The notes under the pieces: model-generated
Told to the model about the DNA's origin: nothing
Database searches by the model: none
The model's input: the letters and a program-made list of their open reading frames with translations, nothing else
Position numbers and translations under genes: made by a program
Source of the DNA: Actinomyces denticolens
GTDB lineage: Bacteria; Actinomycetota; Actinomycetes; Actinomycetales; Actinomycetaceae
DNA length: 64,000 bases
Assembly (NCBI RefSeq): GCF_002072185.1
Contig: NZ_MVIW01000014.1
Coordinates: 1-64,000 of the forward strand
Direction: 5' to 3'
In this document: positions 44,241 through 52,114 of the stretch, piece by piece
Numbering within the stretch: the stretch's first letter is position 1
Layout: every line of letters starts with the position of its first letter

Positions 44241-44354
44241 ATGCGCGTAACCGTCCCAGGGGCCGCAGGCCGACTTCGGGAAGTTCGCGCCGCCTTTGAG
44301 GAATTAAAGGTTGTTGCCGTTGTGTCTAGTGGATGGGGAGTGCTGGATGAGTGA
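44241..44354 (+). CDS. Short open frame of 37 codons, possible toxin-tail remnant
   Basis: An ATG preceded by GGGAGTC opens a 37-codon frame (VPGAAGRLREVRAAFEELKV near its start) that ends inside the start of immunity gene 4 (GATGAGTGATG). It sits where a toxin C-terminus would stand in the other cassettes. It could be a worn-down toxin end or a leader peptide; no homology is evident within the window. Confidence 0.3.
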   Translation: MRVTVPGAAGRLREVRAAFEELKVVAVVSSGWGVLDE

Positions 44355-44937
44355 TGATGTTGAGAAGGCGGTGGCTGAGGAGCTGGCCGGGTGGATGCGG
44401 GCGGAGTCGTTCGAGCGGGTGGTGCTGGAGGTCAACGCCCTAGCGTTGATGTGTGATACCCGGGCGAGGTGCTGGCGGGCGGGCGAGGACGGCGATGGTC
44501 GCGAGGAGATCGCCCCCAGCGACCTGTGCTTCGCGGTCCTGAGTATGCATAAGACCCGTGTTCTGCCGGATCGGGGGCGGTGGACGTGGGGTCGGTTGTG
44601 GATGGATGCCTCAGACTGGGTGCTGCACTCGGAGTTCGATTGGATGCGCGAGCCGCATTTCGACCCGCCCTTCGAGTACATCCCGGCGGACTGTGCGGTG
44701 GAGGTGGACCTGTATCCTCGTTCGGCGGAGTGGATCCCCGAGTGGTTGGCCGATGGGATCGCCCGCCAGGAGAAGCACCTGGCCGCCCTGGCCCGCCGCC
44801 GGGAGCGCGACCGCGCCCGCCGAGCCGCCAAGAAAGCGGCCAAGGAAACCCAGCAGGCCGATCAGGCCCAGCAAGCCGAGCCGCCGGCCGACCAGGCGGG
44901 AGATGCGACCGCCGGGCAGGCACCGTCAGCGCCGTGA
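44347..44937 (+). CDS. Putative immunity protein 4 (diverged paralogue)
   Basis: A 196-residue member of the same family, but diverged along its whole length. GRWTWGRLWMDASDWVLHSE corresponds to the GAWTCGHFWMVAGEWVLRSE of the other copies, followed by DWMREPHFDPP and VDLYPRSAEWIPEWLADG. The last 60 residues (charged helix) are close to the others. It has no recognisable nuclease tail in front. GGGGAG seven bases before the ATG at 44347 marks the start. It bridges the family to the ESX-locus protein at 23863-24315. Confidence 0.65.
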   Translation: MSDDVEKAVAEELAGWMRAESFERVVLEVNALALMCDTRARCWRAGEDGDGREEIAPSDLCFAVLSMHKTRVLPDRGRWTWGRLWMDASDWVLHSEFDWMREPHFDPPFEYIPADCAVEVDLYPRSAEWIPEWLADGIARQEKHLAALARRRERDRARRAAKKAAKETQQADQAQQAEPPADQAGDATAGQAPSAP

Positions 44938-45009
44938 CCCCTTAAGCGGCTCTTCCGAGTTGCGGTCGGGATGGTGCGGCGCGTAGCGCGGGCCCGCCCA
45001 CACGGAGCC

Positions 45010-45044
45010 GGTGGGGCCGGCCCCGATGACGGGCCGACCCCACC
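45010..45044. terminator. Hairpin between immunity gene 4 and the ABC exporter
   Basis: GGTGGGGCCGGCCC (45010-45023) pairs, with one mismatch, with GGGCCGACCCCACC (45031-45044). It can serve both convergent transcripts. Confidence 0.6.
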
Positions 45045-45094
45045 AGTCGCCGAGGAGAGGGCCGGCGAGCCCGCCCCGGACAATCCGGCACCGC

Positions 45095-46777
45095 TCACCC
45101 CACGAGGTCGCGGCGGCGCAGGGCGGCGGCCGCCACGACGAGGAACACGCAGGCCGCCACGAGGCAGACGCCCGGGCCGATCCAGGACTGCGACGGCCCG
45201 AGCACAACACCCCACGCCTCCCCGGCCCCGCCCGCGCGCCCCGCGCTCGCCGTCGGGAGCGACGGCAGGTGCGTGAAAGGCGAGAGATCGAGCAGCCACT
45301 GCGGGGCCCTGAGGGCCTGCCCCAGCACGGTCACGCACGTGGCGAGGAGAAGCACTCCCCAGCCCACCATCCGGCCCGCCCGGGGAGCGAGGGCCTGCGC
45401 CGCCAGTGCGAGCGCGCCGAGCAGCAGCGCCGCGGGGATCGTGGACCCGCATCCCGCCACAATGCCCGTCGCAAGCGCCCACGGCCGGTCCGCCGCCTCA
45501 CTCCCCCGGACGATGAGGGGGATCACCGCGGAGGCCACCAATCCGACAGCGATCGCCACCGCCAAGGCGCCCACCCCCGCCGCCACGACCGTCGCGCGGC
45601 CCATGAGCCAGCGCCCCCGGGCGACCGGCTGGGCGAGGATGACGGCCGCGCGCCCTGAGCCCTCCTCCCCCGCTGCGGCACTCGCCAGGGCGACCGCGCA
45701 GGCCGCCACGACGAGCCCGCCGTAGGTGACGATGAGCGCCAGATAAGTCTGAACCGTCAGCTCCCCGCCGACGAAGGCCCGAAGCGCCGGATTGTCCTCG
45801 AACATAGCGGCCAGGCTCGACTCGACCTGCGAGGCGAACACCCCGTAGACGACGGCGAAGACCAGCCCGCCCACGAGCCACCAGCCGCGCGTCGCCGCGG
45901 ACGTGCGCAGCGCCAGGCCGACGGCGCCACGAGGCCCCGGCCGCCGCGCTCCCCGGGAGGCGGGCAGCCTCACGAGCCCCTCCCCCAGCTCGCGGCGCGC
46001 GTGGAGGGCGCAGCCCGCGGCGCACAGCGCGACGGCGCCGGCGACGAGCAGGAGGAGCGGCGCCCAGCGCAGCCCCGCCCAGGGACGCGCCTGCTGGACG
46101 AGGCCGATCGGCGTCGTCCAGGACAACCAATCGGCCCCCGCACTGGAATCCCCGAGCCCGCGCAGCTGGTACCAGACGACGACGAGGAGGACCCCCGACC
46201 CGCGGGCAGCCCTCGCTGAACCCGCGAGCGCGCCCAGCACCAGCCCGCCGCCGGCGCCCGCGGCGGTGCTCGCGGCCAGGCCGAGCCCGGCGCCGAGCGC
46301 GTCGCGGGGCGCCAGGCCCACGGCGATCGTGATCGCGCAGAAGACCACCGCCATGAGGACGCCGGTCACCGCGACCGAGACCAGGGCCGCGCGCGCCGCC
46401 TGGGAGCGGCCCACGGGCGCGGCGCGCAGGAGCTCGCCGGGGCCGGTCTCCTCATCGCCCCGAGTGCGGGCGATGGACATGAGAAGCCCGGCGAGGACGG
46501 CGACGAGGGCGAGGTAGCCGAGCACCTCGGTGGCGAGAATGGCGCCGAGGGAGGGATCGGCGGCGTCGAGGCCGTAGCCGGGGCCCGTGAACATGGCGGC
46601 CATCGGGCTTGAGAAGGCCGTGACGAAAGCCCGGCGCTCCTCGGGCGTGTCATAGATCCCGGTCAGCGCGATGGCCGAGTAGACGGTGAGCAGCGCGACG
46701 CCGAGGGTCCAGCCGATCGCGGGGCGGCGGTCGCGACGCAGGGTGAGGCGGGTGAGCGGCGGGATCACTCGTTCCAT
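45095..46777 (-). CDS. ABC-2 type exporter permease (polyketide/antibiotic efflux type)
   Basis: A 560-residue permease with about twelve membrane helices in two similar halves, each including an ABC-2 style segment (GELLRAAPVGRSQAARAALV, AVILAQPVARGRWLMGRATV). This double-length form is typical of actinobacterial drug or polyketide exporters. It starts 3 bp after the ATPase stop, so the two proteins form one complex. Confidence 0.85.
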   Translation of the reverse strand: MERVIPPLTRLTLRRDRRPAIGWTLGVALLTVYSAIALTGIYDTPEERRAFVTAFSSPMAAMFTGPGYGLDAADPSLGAILATEVLGYLALVAVLAGLLMSIARTRGDEETGPGELLRAAPVGRSQAARAALVSVAVTGVLMAVVFCAITIAVGLAPRDALGAGLGLAASTAAGAGGGLVLGALAGSARAARGSGVLLVVVWYQLRGLGDSSAGADWLSWTTPIGLVQQARPWAGLRWAPLLLLVAGAVALCAAGCALHARRELGEGLVRLPASRGARRPGPRGAVGLALRTSAATRGWWLVGGLVFAVVYGVFASQVESSLAAMFEDNPALRAFVGGELTVQTYLALIVTYGGLVVAACAVALASAAAGEEGSGRAAVILAQPVARGRWLMGRATVVAAGVGALAVAIAVGLVASAVIPLIVRGSEAADRPWALATGIVAGCGSTIPAALLLGALALAAQALAPRAGRMVGWGVLLLATCVTVLGQALRAPQWLLDLSPFTHLPSLPTASAGRAGGAGEAWGVVLGPSQSWIGPGVCLVAACVFLVVAAAALRRRDLVG

Positions 46778-46780
46778 CGC

Positions 46781-47749
46781 TCAGCCCTCCTCGCCGTCGG
46801 CGGAGGGGCTGGCGTCGTCGGCCGAGTAGTGGTGGAGGAAGATCTCCTCCAGGCTCGGTGGGGCGGCGGTGATCGACCGCAGTCCGAGCGCGGCCAGGCG
46901 CTCCATGACAGCGCCCACTCGCTCGGCGTCGACGGCCATGCCGACCTGCCAGGCGTCGTCGGCCCTGGAGGTCGAGAGGTCGTGCACCCCGGGCTCCCCG
47001 CTCAGATCGGGTTCTCGCTCGACGACGGCGCTGATGCGTGAGCGGGCGAGGGCTCGGATGCGCTCCAGGCTCCCGGACTCGACGGCGCGGCCCGCGCGGA
47101 TGATGGTCACGGAGTCGGCCAGGCTCTCCACCTCGGACAGGATGTGGCTGGAGAGCAGGACGGCGCTGCCCCGCTCGGCAGCCTCGGCGACGCACTGGCG
47201 GAAGACCTCCTCCATGAGGGGGTCGAGGCCGGAGGTGGGCTCATCGAGGATGAGAAGGTCGACGTCGGCCTCCAGGGCGGCGATGAGGGCGACCTTCTGG
47301 CGGTTGCCCTTGGAGTAGGCGCGGACCTTCTTGCCCGGATCGAGGTCGAAGCGCTCGATGAGCTCGGCGCGGCGCTTCCCGCCGGGCCTGCGGGAGCGCA
47401 GGGAGGCCAGCGCGTCGAGGGTCTGCCCGCCGGTGAGGCCCGGCCAGAGGGCGACGTCGCCGGGCACGTAGGCCAGGCGCTCGTGCTCGGCGACGGCGCC
47501 CCACGGGTCGGCGCCGAAGAGGCGGGCGGTGCCGCCATCGGCGCGGAGCATTCCGAGCAGGACGCGCAGCGTGGTGGACTTGCCGGCTCCGTTGGGGCCG
47601 AGGAAGCCCAGGATCTGGCCGGGCGCGACGCTCAGGTCGAGCCCATCGAGGGCGCGGGTGGCGCGCGGGCCGCGCCCGAAGGTCTTGGTCAGTCCGATGG
47701 TCTCGATGACGGGCACTGCGGTGCGGTCGGTGGCGGATGAGGGGCTCAT
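46781..47749 (-). CDS. ABC exporter ATP-binding protein
   Basis: A 322-residue ABC ATPase with Walker [10 protein letters not shown] (about 54-62), a variant signature [10 protein letters not shown] (about 159) in place of LSGGQ, and Walker [11 protein letters not shown] (about 175-184) followed by an H-loop SSHIL. The C-terminal extension is of the drug-exporter type (DUF4162-like). The GN in the signature and the long tail match DrrA-type exporters. Its start overlaps the stop of the TetR gene. Confidence 0.9.
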   Translation of the reverse strand: MSPSSATDRTAVPVIETIGLTKTFGRGPRATRALDGLDLSVAPGQILGFLGPNGAGKSTTLRVLLGMLRADGGTARLFGADPWGAVAEHERLAYVPGDVALWPGLTGGQTLDALASLRSRRPGGKRRAELIERFDLDPGKKVRAYSKGNRQKVALIAALEADVDLLILDEPTSGLDPLMEEVFRQCVAEAAERGSAVLLSSHILSEVESLADSVTIIRAGRAVESGSLERIRALARSRISAVVEREPDLSGEPGVHDLSTSRADDAWQVGMAVDAERVGAVMERLAALGLRSITAAPPSLEEIFLHHYSADDASPSADGEEG

Positions 47750-48426
47750 GCGTCCTCCTGGGGTGATGAGCTGGGACGGTTGGCGGAGTCGAGATAGGCG
47801 GCGAACATGCTTGGGTCGGTGAAGAGCGGCCGGCTGTAGATGGCGACGGAGACGGGGGTGTAGCGCGTGTAGTAGTCACGGATGGAGCCCTGGATGTCCG
47901 TCGGGTCGGCCGCCTCGTAACGCAGGTAGAGCAGGAGGGCCCCGGCCTCGGCGTAGACGAGGTAGCGGGCGCGGGCGGTGTCATCCGGGCTCGGCGCGAT
48001 GGCGCCGGAGGCGACGCCGTCGGACAGGAGGGAGGCGGTCTCGGCGACGAAGGAGTCCATGAGGGCGCGCGCCAACTCACCGCCGTCGGACAGAGACCGC
48101 AGGGCGTAGGCGCAGGCGGGCAGGTACTCCTCGACCTGGGTGAGCTGACTGAGGAGGTCGGCGGGGCCGCCCATGATGACGGAATCCCGCTTGGCCTCGT
48201 CCATCTGGCGCAGGACCTCTGCGTCGCAGGCCCGGCGCAGGCCCTCCTTGGAGCCGAAGTGGTGGGTGATGAGCCCGGCAGTGACTCCGGCGTCCGCCGC
48301 GATGGCGCGCAGGCCCACGCTGAAGCCATCGGCGGCGAAGCGAGCCATGGCGGCGGCGCGAATCCGGGCCACCGCGGTGAGGTCCTCCTGGTGGGAGGGG
48401 GTCGTGCGATCCAATGTTGAACGCAT
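47746..48426 (-). CDS. TetR-family transcriptional regulator
   Basis: A 226-residue repressor with an N-terminal helix-turn-helix (about 18-65; [20 protein letters not shown] followed by GSKEGL). The ligand domain has no known match. It is the first gene of an operon with the exporter, the usual arrangement for self-regulated drug efflux. The ATG at 48426 is chosen because a TATAAT hexamer lies ten bases upstream, which suggests a leaderless transcript. Confidence 0.87.
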   Translation of the reverse strand: MRSTLDRTTPSHQEDLTAVARIRAAAMARFAADGFSVGLRAIAADAGVTAGLITHHFGSKEGLRRACDAEVLRQMDEAKRDSVIMGGPADLLSQLTQVEEYLPACAYALRSLSDGGELARALMDSFVAETASLLSDGVASGAIAPSPDDTARARYLVYAEAGALLLYLRYEAADPTDIQGSIRDYYTRYTPVSVAIYSRPLFTDPSMFAAYLDSANRPSSSPQEDA

Positions 48427-48435
48427 GACCAATAT

Positions 48436-48462
48436 ATTATACGCTCGTTCAGCCCTCTTCAA
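48436..48462 (-). promoter_or_regulatory. Promoter of the tetR-exporter operon, probably leaderless
   Basis: On the minus strand TTGAAG (48457-48462) is followed, 15 bases later, by TATAAT (48436-48441); only nine bases separate this -10 element from the ATG at 48426. There is no Shine-Dalgarno sequence. The AT-rich patch ATATATTATA stands out in this GC-rich region and may also be the operator. Confidence 0.55.
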
Positions 48463-48620
48463 GAGGTCCCTCCGGCGCTATCCGCCCGACCCCGGTCGGC
48501 CGGGGGACCCCGCCCGTACCCACGAGAAGGAGGATGCGCCCGGCCCGGCCCCGCTCGATCAGGGGCGGATCAGGGTGACCCCCGATACCTCGGGACGCGG
48601 CGGCGGGGCAGGCTTGAGCC

Positions 48621-49004
48621 ATGAGCACGAACGACTTCTCCCCCGCATCCACGACTTCCGCCCCCTCCTCCGCCTCCGGCGCCGGAGCTGCGTATGGGCC
48701 TGGCCCCGGAACCTATTCCGCGTCCTACGGCCCCGGCGACCAGTACTCCGGGACCCACTCCACTGGCTTCGGCGGCGCCACTTACGCGCCGGGCTCCTTC
48801 TCGGCGCGCACCGAGTCCTGGCGATCCTCACTGCCCCACCGCTCGCGCAACCGGCTCCTGGCCGGTGTCTGCGGCGGGATCGCAGAGGAGATGGGCGTGA
48901 ACCCCGCCCTCGTGCGACTGGCCACGCTCGCCCTGGCCGTCCTGCCCGGCCCCATGTGGCTGGCCTACGCCATCGCCTGGATCCTCATGCCCGCCGCCGA
49001 CTGA
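48621..49004 (+). CDS. PspC-domain protein
   Basis: A 127-residue protein. The first 70 residues are Ser/Gly/Tyr-rich and disordered. The C-terminal PspC domain begins at SRNRLLAGVCGGIAEEMGVN and continues into one membrane helix (LATLALAVLPGPMWLAYAIA). PspC proteins are envelope-stress sensors in Proteobacteria; in actinobacteria the role is less clear. It stands alone, divergent from the tetR operon. Confidence 0.9.
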   Translation: MSTNDFSPASTTSAPSSASGAGAAYGPGPGTYSASYGPGDQYSGTHSTGFGGATYAPGSFSARTESWRSSLPHRSRNRLLAGVCGGIAEEMGVNPALVRLATLALAVLPGPMWLAYAIAWILMPAAD

Positions 49005-49059
49005 GCGCGGCCGAGCGAGCGGCCCCACCGGGGCCCGATTCGCGCCCTCACCCCGGCCT

Positions 49060-49273
49060 TACCGTCTTACCCCCGCTTTACCGTCTCGGCCCGCAAATAC
49101 CGCCTCGGCCCGGCCTTGCGCCCTCATCCTCGCAGTTTGAGGGCGCAAGGCCGGGCCGAGGCGGTTCCTGCGGGGTCAGGCGGTTCCTGCGGGGTCAGAC
49201 GGTTCCTGCGGGGTCAGGCGGTATCCGCGGGCCGAGGCGGTTCCTGCGGGGTCAGACGGTATCCGCGGGGTCG
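49060..49273. repeat. 19-bp tandem repeat array that reverses orientation around a 28-bp inverted repeat
   Basis: Six tandem 19-bp units run from 49160 to 49273, consensus GGCGGTTCCTGCGGGGTCA with variants such as GACGGTATCCGCGGGGTCG. To their left three units in the opposite orientation (49060, 49079, 49098) read TACCG(T/C)CT(C/T)... with the same 19-bp period. The reversal point is a perfect 28-bp inverted repeat (49099-49126 with 49138-49165, 11-nt loop). There are no spacers, so it is not a CRISPR array. It lies between the convergent PspC and macrodomain genes. Confidence 0.85.
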
Positions 49274-49290
49274 GACCCCTCCCACTCCTC

Positions 49291-50238
49291 CTATGCCGCG
49301 AGCGCGGCCTCGTAGACAGCGCGGTCCTTCGCGGAGAAGGCGCAGATGACGATCCGCAGCTCCGACTCCGGGTGCGCCGCGAGCCAGGCCCTGATCGTCT
49401 CGAGGACGAGCGGGGCCGCCTCCTCCTTGGGGTATCCGAAGGCGCCGGTGGACACCGAGCACAGGCCCACCGAGTCCAGCCCCGCCTCCTGCGCGGTGTC
49501 GAGGATCGCCCGGTAGCAGCTCGCGAGGCGGGTGCGATGGCGCGGCTCCACCACCCCGCCGTCGATGACGGGCCCCACCGTGTGGATGACGTGCTCGGCT
49601 GGCAGGTGGTAGCCGCCGGTGAGGACCGCGCGCCCCACGGGCTCGAGCCCCTCCCCCCTCTCGGCGCGCCCCGCCATGTACTCGGCGCACTCGGCGCGCA
49701 GGCCCGGCCCGGCAACAGCATGGATGATGTTGTCGATGCAGGCGTGGCCGGGCGCGCGGCAGCCGAGCATCTGCTCGTTGGCGGCGTTGACGATGGCGCC
49801 GGCGCGCAGGGTGGTGAGATCCCCCTCCCACAGGGCCGCATGCTCGCCCAGCGCCCCCGCCACGCCGTGGGTGACGGCCAGGACGGGAAGCGCGAGGGCG
49901 TCGGGATCGCCGGCCGCGGCGGCGCGCTCACGGGACTCGACGGCGAGCATGTCGTCGAGCTCGTCGCGCATGTCCTCGTCGTCGATGGGGCGGGGCGGGC
50001 GGATGGTGAGCAGTCCGTCGAGCAGGCGCCGGCGCTCGGCGAAGGGGAGCTCGTCGAGGGCCGCGGGCGGCGGGAAGGAGGCGACGTCGCCATGGCTGAC
50101 GGCGTCGGTGGCGAAGTACTGGGTGAGGATCGCGATGCGCCCCTCGGCGGCGGTGCGCGGCCGGATCGACCCGGGGCCGGGCGATGCGGGCGGCGCGGGG
50201 GGCGTGAAGGGCGTGGAGGGCACAGGCGGCGTCGGCAT
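49291..50238 (-). CDS. Zinc-dependent macrodomain protein (ADP-ribosylhydrolase type)
   Basis: A 315-residue protein. The macrodomain occupies about residues 125-315: LWEGDLTTLRAGAIVNAANE, then GCRAPGHACIDNIIH, where the Cys and His residues correspond to the zinc ligands of Zn-macro proteins, and later VSTGAFGYPKEEAA. The N-terminal about 110 residues fit the extra helical domain of this subclass. Zn-macro enzymes remove ADP-ribose placed by SirTM on lipoyl carrier proteins; no SirTM, GcvH-L or lipoate-ligase gene is adjacent here. Confidence 0.86.
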   Translation of the reverse strand: MPTPPVPSTPFTPPAPPASPGPGSIRPRTAAEGRIAILTQYFATDAVSHGDVASFPPPAALDELPFAERRRLLDGLLTIRPPRPIDDEDMRDELDDMLAVESRERAAAAGDPDALALPVLAVTHGVAGALGEHAALWEGDLTTLRAGAIVNAANEQMLGCRAPGHACIDNIIHAVAGPGLRAECAEYMAGRAERGEGLEPVGRAVLTGGYHLPAEHVIHTVGPVIDGGVVEPRHRTRLASCYRAILDTAQEAGLDSVGLCSVSTGAFGYPKEEAAPLVLETIRAWLAAHPESELRIVICAFSAKDRAVYEAALAA

Positions 50239-50253
50239 GGCGCCAGGGTACGG

Positions 50254-50290
50254 CGCGGGGCCGGATGGGTCAGTCCCATCCGGCCCCGCG
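50254..50290 (-). terminator. Terminator of the dps gene
   Basis: CGCGGGGCCGGATGGG (50254-50269) pairs perfectly with 50275-50290 around the loop TCAGT. It lies between the dps stop codon and the start of the macrodomain gene, both on the minus strand. Confidence 0.75.
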
Positions 50291-50306
50291 GCCGCGCAGT
50301 GGCAGA

Positions 50307-50798
50307 TCAGGCGGTGTAGTTCTGGGCGGAGAGGAACCAGCCCTGCTGCTCGAGCTGCTGGGTGTAGTCCTCCAGGATGCCGCTGGAGATGGCGTCCTCG
50401 GCGTCGACCTCGTCGTGGACGGCGCGCAGGGTCTTCACGACGGCATCGATGGCCGAGACGATGTAGTCCACGGCCTCGTTGGTGATGACCTGGGAGACGG
50501 GGGCCTCGGGGACGGTCGTCCTGGCGGCGATCGTCCCGGGGCGGCCGTCGGGCACGACGTTGATGGCGCGCATGCGCTCGGCCAGCGCGTCGGAGCCCGA
50601 ACGGGCGATGTCGACCACCTCGTCGATGTTGAGGTGGAGGTCGCGGAAGTTGGGGCCGACGACGTTCCAGTGGATCTGCTTGGCCACCAGGCTGAGGGCG
50701 GTGATGTCCACCAGGGAGGACTGGAGGTGACCACTCAGGGTCTCGGAGGCGGTGAAGGACATGCGGACGGGGGCGGAGGTGACGGTCTTCGTGCTCAT
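50307..50798 (-). CDS. dps: Dps-family DNA-binding ferritin-like protein
   Basis: A 163-residue Dps protein, which forms a dodecamer that oxidises and stores iron and protects DNA. The ferroxidase signature is complete: KQIHWNVVGPNFRDLHLNID followed by E, with His 43 region and downstream Asp/Glu. The short N-terminal tail (STKTVTSAPV) is little basic, so DNA binding may be weak. It has its own terminator. Confidence 0.94.
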   Translation of the reverse strand: MSTKTVTSAPVRMSFTASETLSGHLQSSLVDITALSLVAKQIHWNVVGPNFRDLHLNIDEVVDIARSGSDALAERMRAINVVPDGRPGTIAARTTVPEAPVSQVITNEAVDYIVSAIDAVVKTLRAVHDEVDAEDAISSGILEDYTQQLEQQGWFLSAQNYTA

Positions 50799-50852
50799 GG
50801 GCGTTACCTTACTCTCGATCGGTTCTAAAAAGAAGTTCGTATGGGGCTGGGG

Positions 50853-51257
50853 TCAGGCCCGCCCGCCGTCGGCGGCGTCCTCCCCGGCCCGCCCCTTCGC
50901 CTGCTCCTTGGCGATCTCGGCCTTGAGGGCGTCCATGTCGAGATCGCGGATCTGCGTGATGAGGGCGTCGAGCGCCTTGGCGGGCAGCGCGCCGGCCTCG
51001 CGGTAGACGAGGACGTCGTCGCGGAAGGCCATGAGGGTCGGGATGGAGGAGATGCCCAGGGCGCCGGCGAGCTCGGGCTCCTCCTCGGTGTTGACCTTGG
51101 CGAAGGCGATGTCCGGGTTGGCCTCGGCGGCCTTCTCGAAGACGGGGGCGAAGCGCATGCAGGGGCCGCACCAGGAGGCCCAGAAGTCGACGATGGTGAT
51201 GCCCTCGCCTCGCACGGTCGAGTTGAACTCCTTGCCGGTGATGGTGGTCAGAGCCAT
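50853..51257 (-). CDS. Thioredoxin
   Basis: A 134-residue thioredoxin with active site WASWCGPCMRFAP (Cys about 30 and 33) and cis-Pro loop SSIPTLMAF. A C-terminal extension of about 25 charged residues is unusual for a housekeeping thioredoxin. AAAGG before the ATG at 51257 sets the start; the longer open frame upstream is a shadow of hemQ. It reduces protein disulfides in the cytosol. Confidence 0.93.
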   Translation of the reverse strand: MALTTITGKEFNSTVRGEGITIVDFWASWCGPCMRFAPVFEKAAEANPDIAFAKVNTEEEPELAGALGISSIPTLMAFRDDVLVYREAGALPAKALDALITQIRDLDMDALKAEIAKEQAKGRAGEDAADGGRA

Positions 51258-51331
51258 GGGTTTGCCTTTCGGATCGACGGCGGCTGATCGGGACAACAGA
51301 TACCCCCGGGTGTATATTCCGGGGCTCGCGC

Positions 51332-52114
51332 TCAGTCCCGGGGCTGGAGGTCGGCCCAGGCCTGCGGGTCGAGGCGGCGGCCCGTGTAGAAGGGCGTGTC
51401 GACGCGCACGTGGAGGCGGGCCTCCGTGTAGCGCTGGTGGTGGATGACCCCCTCGAGGCGGTCGAGGGTGTCGGCCTCGAAGCCGAGGATCCACTCGTAG
51501 TCGCTCATGCCGAAGGCGGCGAGCGTCGAGCCCTTGACGTCGGGGTACTTGGAGAAGCCGTTGCGCCCGTGGGCGGCCATGATGCGGCTGCGCTCCTCGT
51601 CGGGGAGGAGGTACCAGTCGTAGGACCGCACGAAGGGGTAGACCATGCACCAGTCGCGCGGGGCCGTGCCCGCGAAGCAGGCGGGGACGTGACGGCGGTT
51701 GAACTCGGCGGGGGTGTGCAGGCCCATGCAGGACCAGACCGGCTCCAGGTGGCGGCCGAGGGCCGAGGCGCGCAGCCGGTGGTAGGCGTCCTGGAGGCGC
51801 TCGGGGTCGTCGTCGAGCCACCAGATGAGCAGGTCGGCGTCGGAGCGGAATCCGGCGACGTCGTACCAGCCCCGGGTGGTCACGCCCGTGGCCTCGACGA
51901 ATCCCGCCGACTCGGCCACGATCCGGGCGCGCGCGCCATCGCCGGCGGGCAGGGGCGAGGCGAGGCGCAGGACGGCCCACAGGGCGTAGTGATTGCGGTC
52001 GTTGATGGCGTCGAAGTCCACGTCGACGGCGTCGCGCGGGTCGCGGTGGGGACGGCGCTCCTCGTCCTCGAAGCGGTGGATGGCGGGGGCGGTGTTATCA
52101 GGCGTGCTGGTCAT
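51332..52114 (-). CDS. hemQ: Coproheme decarboxylase HemQ (ChdC)
   Basis: A 260-residue chlorite-dismutase-family protein that converts Fe-coproporphyrin III to heme b by two decarboxylations, the last step of the coproporphyrin pathway. Family features are HYALWAVLRL near residue 43, TRGWYDVAGFRSDADLLIWW, VRSYDWYLLPDEERSRIMAA followed by HG, and GMSDYEWILGFEADTLD. The start overlaps the hemH stop (ATGA). Confidence 0.94.
   Translation of the reverse strand: MTSTPDNTAPAIHRFEDEERRPHRDPRDAVDVDFDAINDRNHYALWAVLRLASPLPAGDGARARIVAESAGFVEATGVTTRGWYDVAGFRSDADLLIWWLDDDPERLQDAYHRLRASALGRHLEPVWSCMGLHTPAEFNRRHVPACFAGTAPRDWCMVYPFVRSYDWYLLPDEERSRIMAAHGRNGFSKYPDVKGSTLAAFGMSDYEWILGFEADTLDRLEGVIHHQRYTEARLHVRVDTPFYTGRRLDPQAWADLQPRD

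Noticed and set aside
33314-44937. Prophage or integrative element carrying the toxin island
   Set aside because: No integrase, capsid, portal or conjugation genes are present; the layout fits a chromosomal ESX polymorphic toxin island.
45100-45125. Similarity between the 3' end of the ABC permease gene and 41334-41352 (CCCCACGAGGTCGCG)
   Set aside because: About 15 shared bases in GC-rich DNA without extension on either side; probably chance.
49060-49273. CRISPR array
   Set aside because: Units are contiguous without spacers, they change orientation in the middle, and no cas genes are present.
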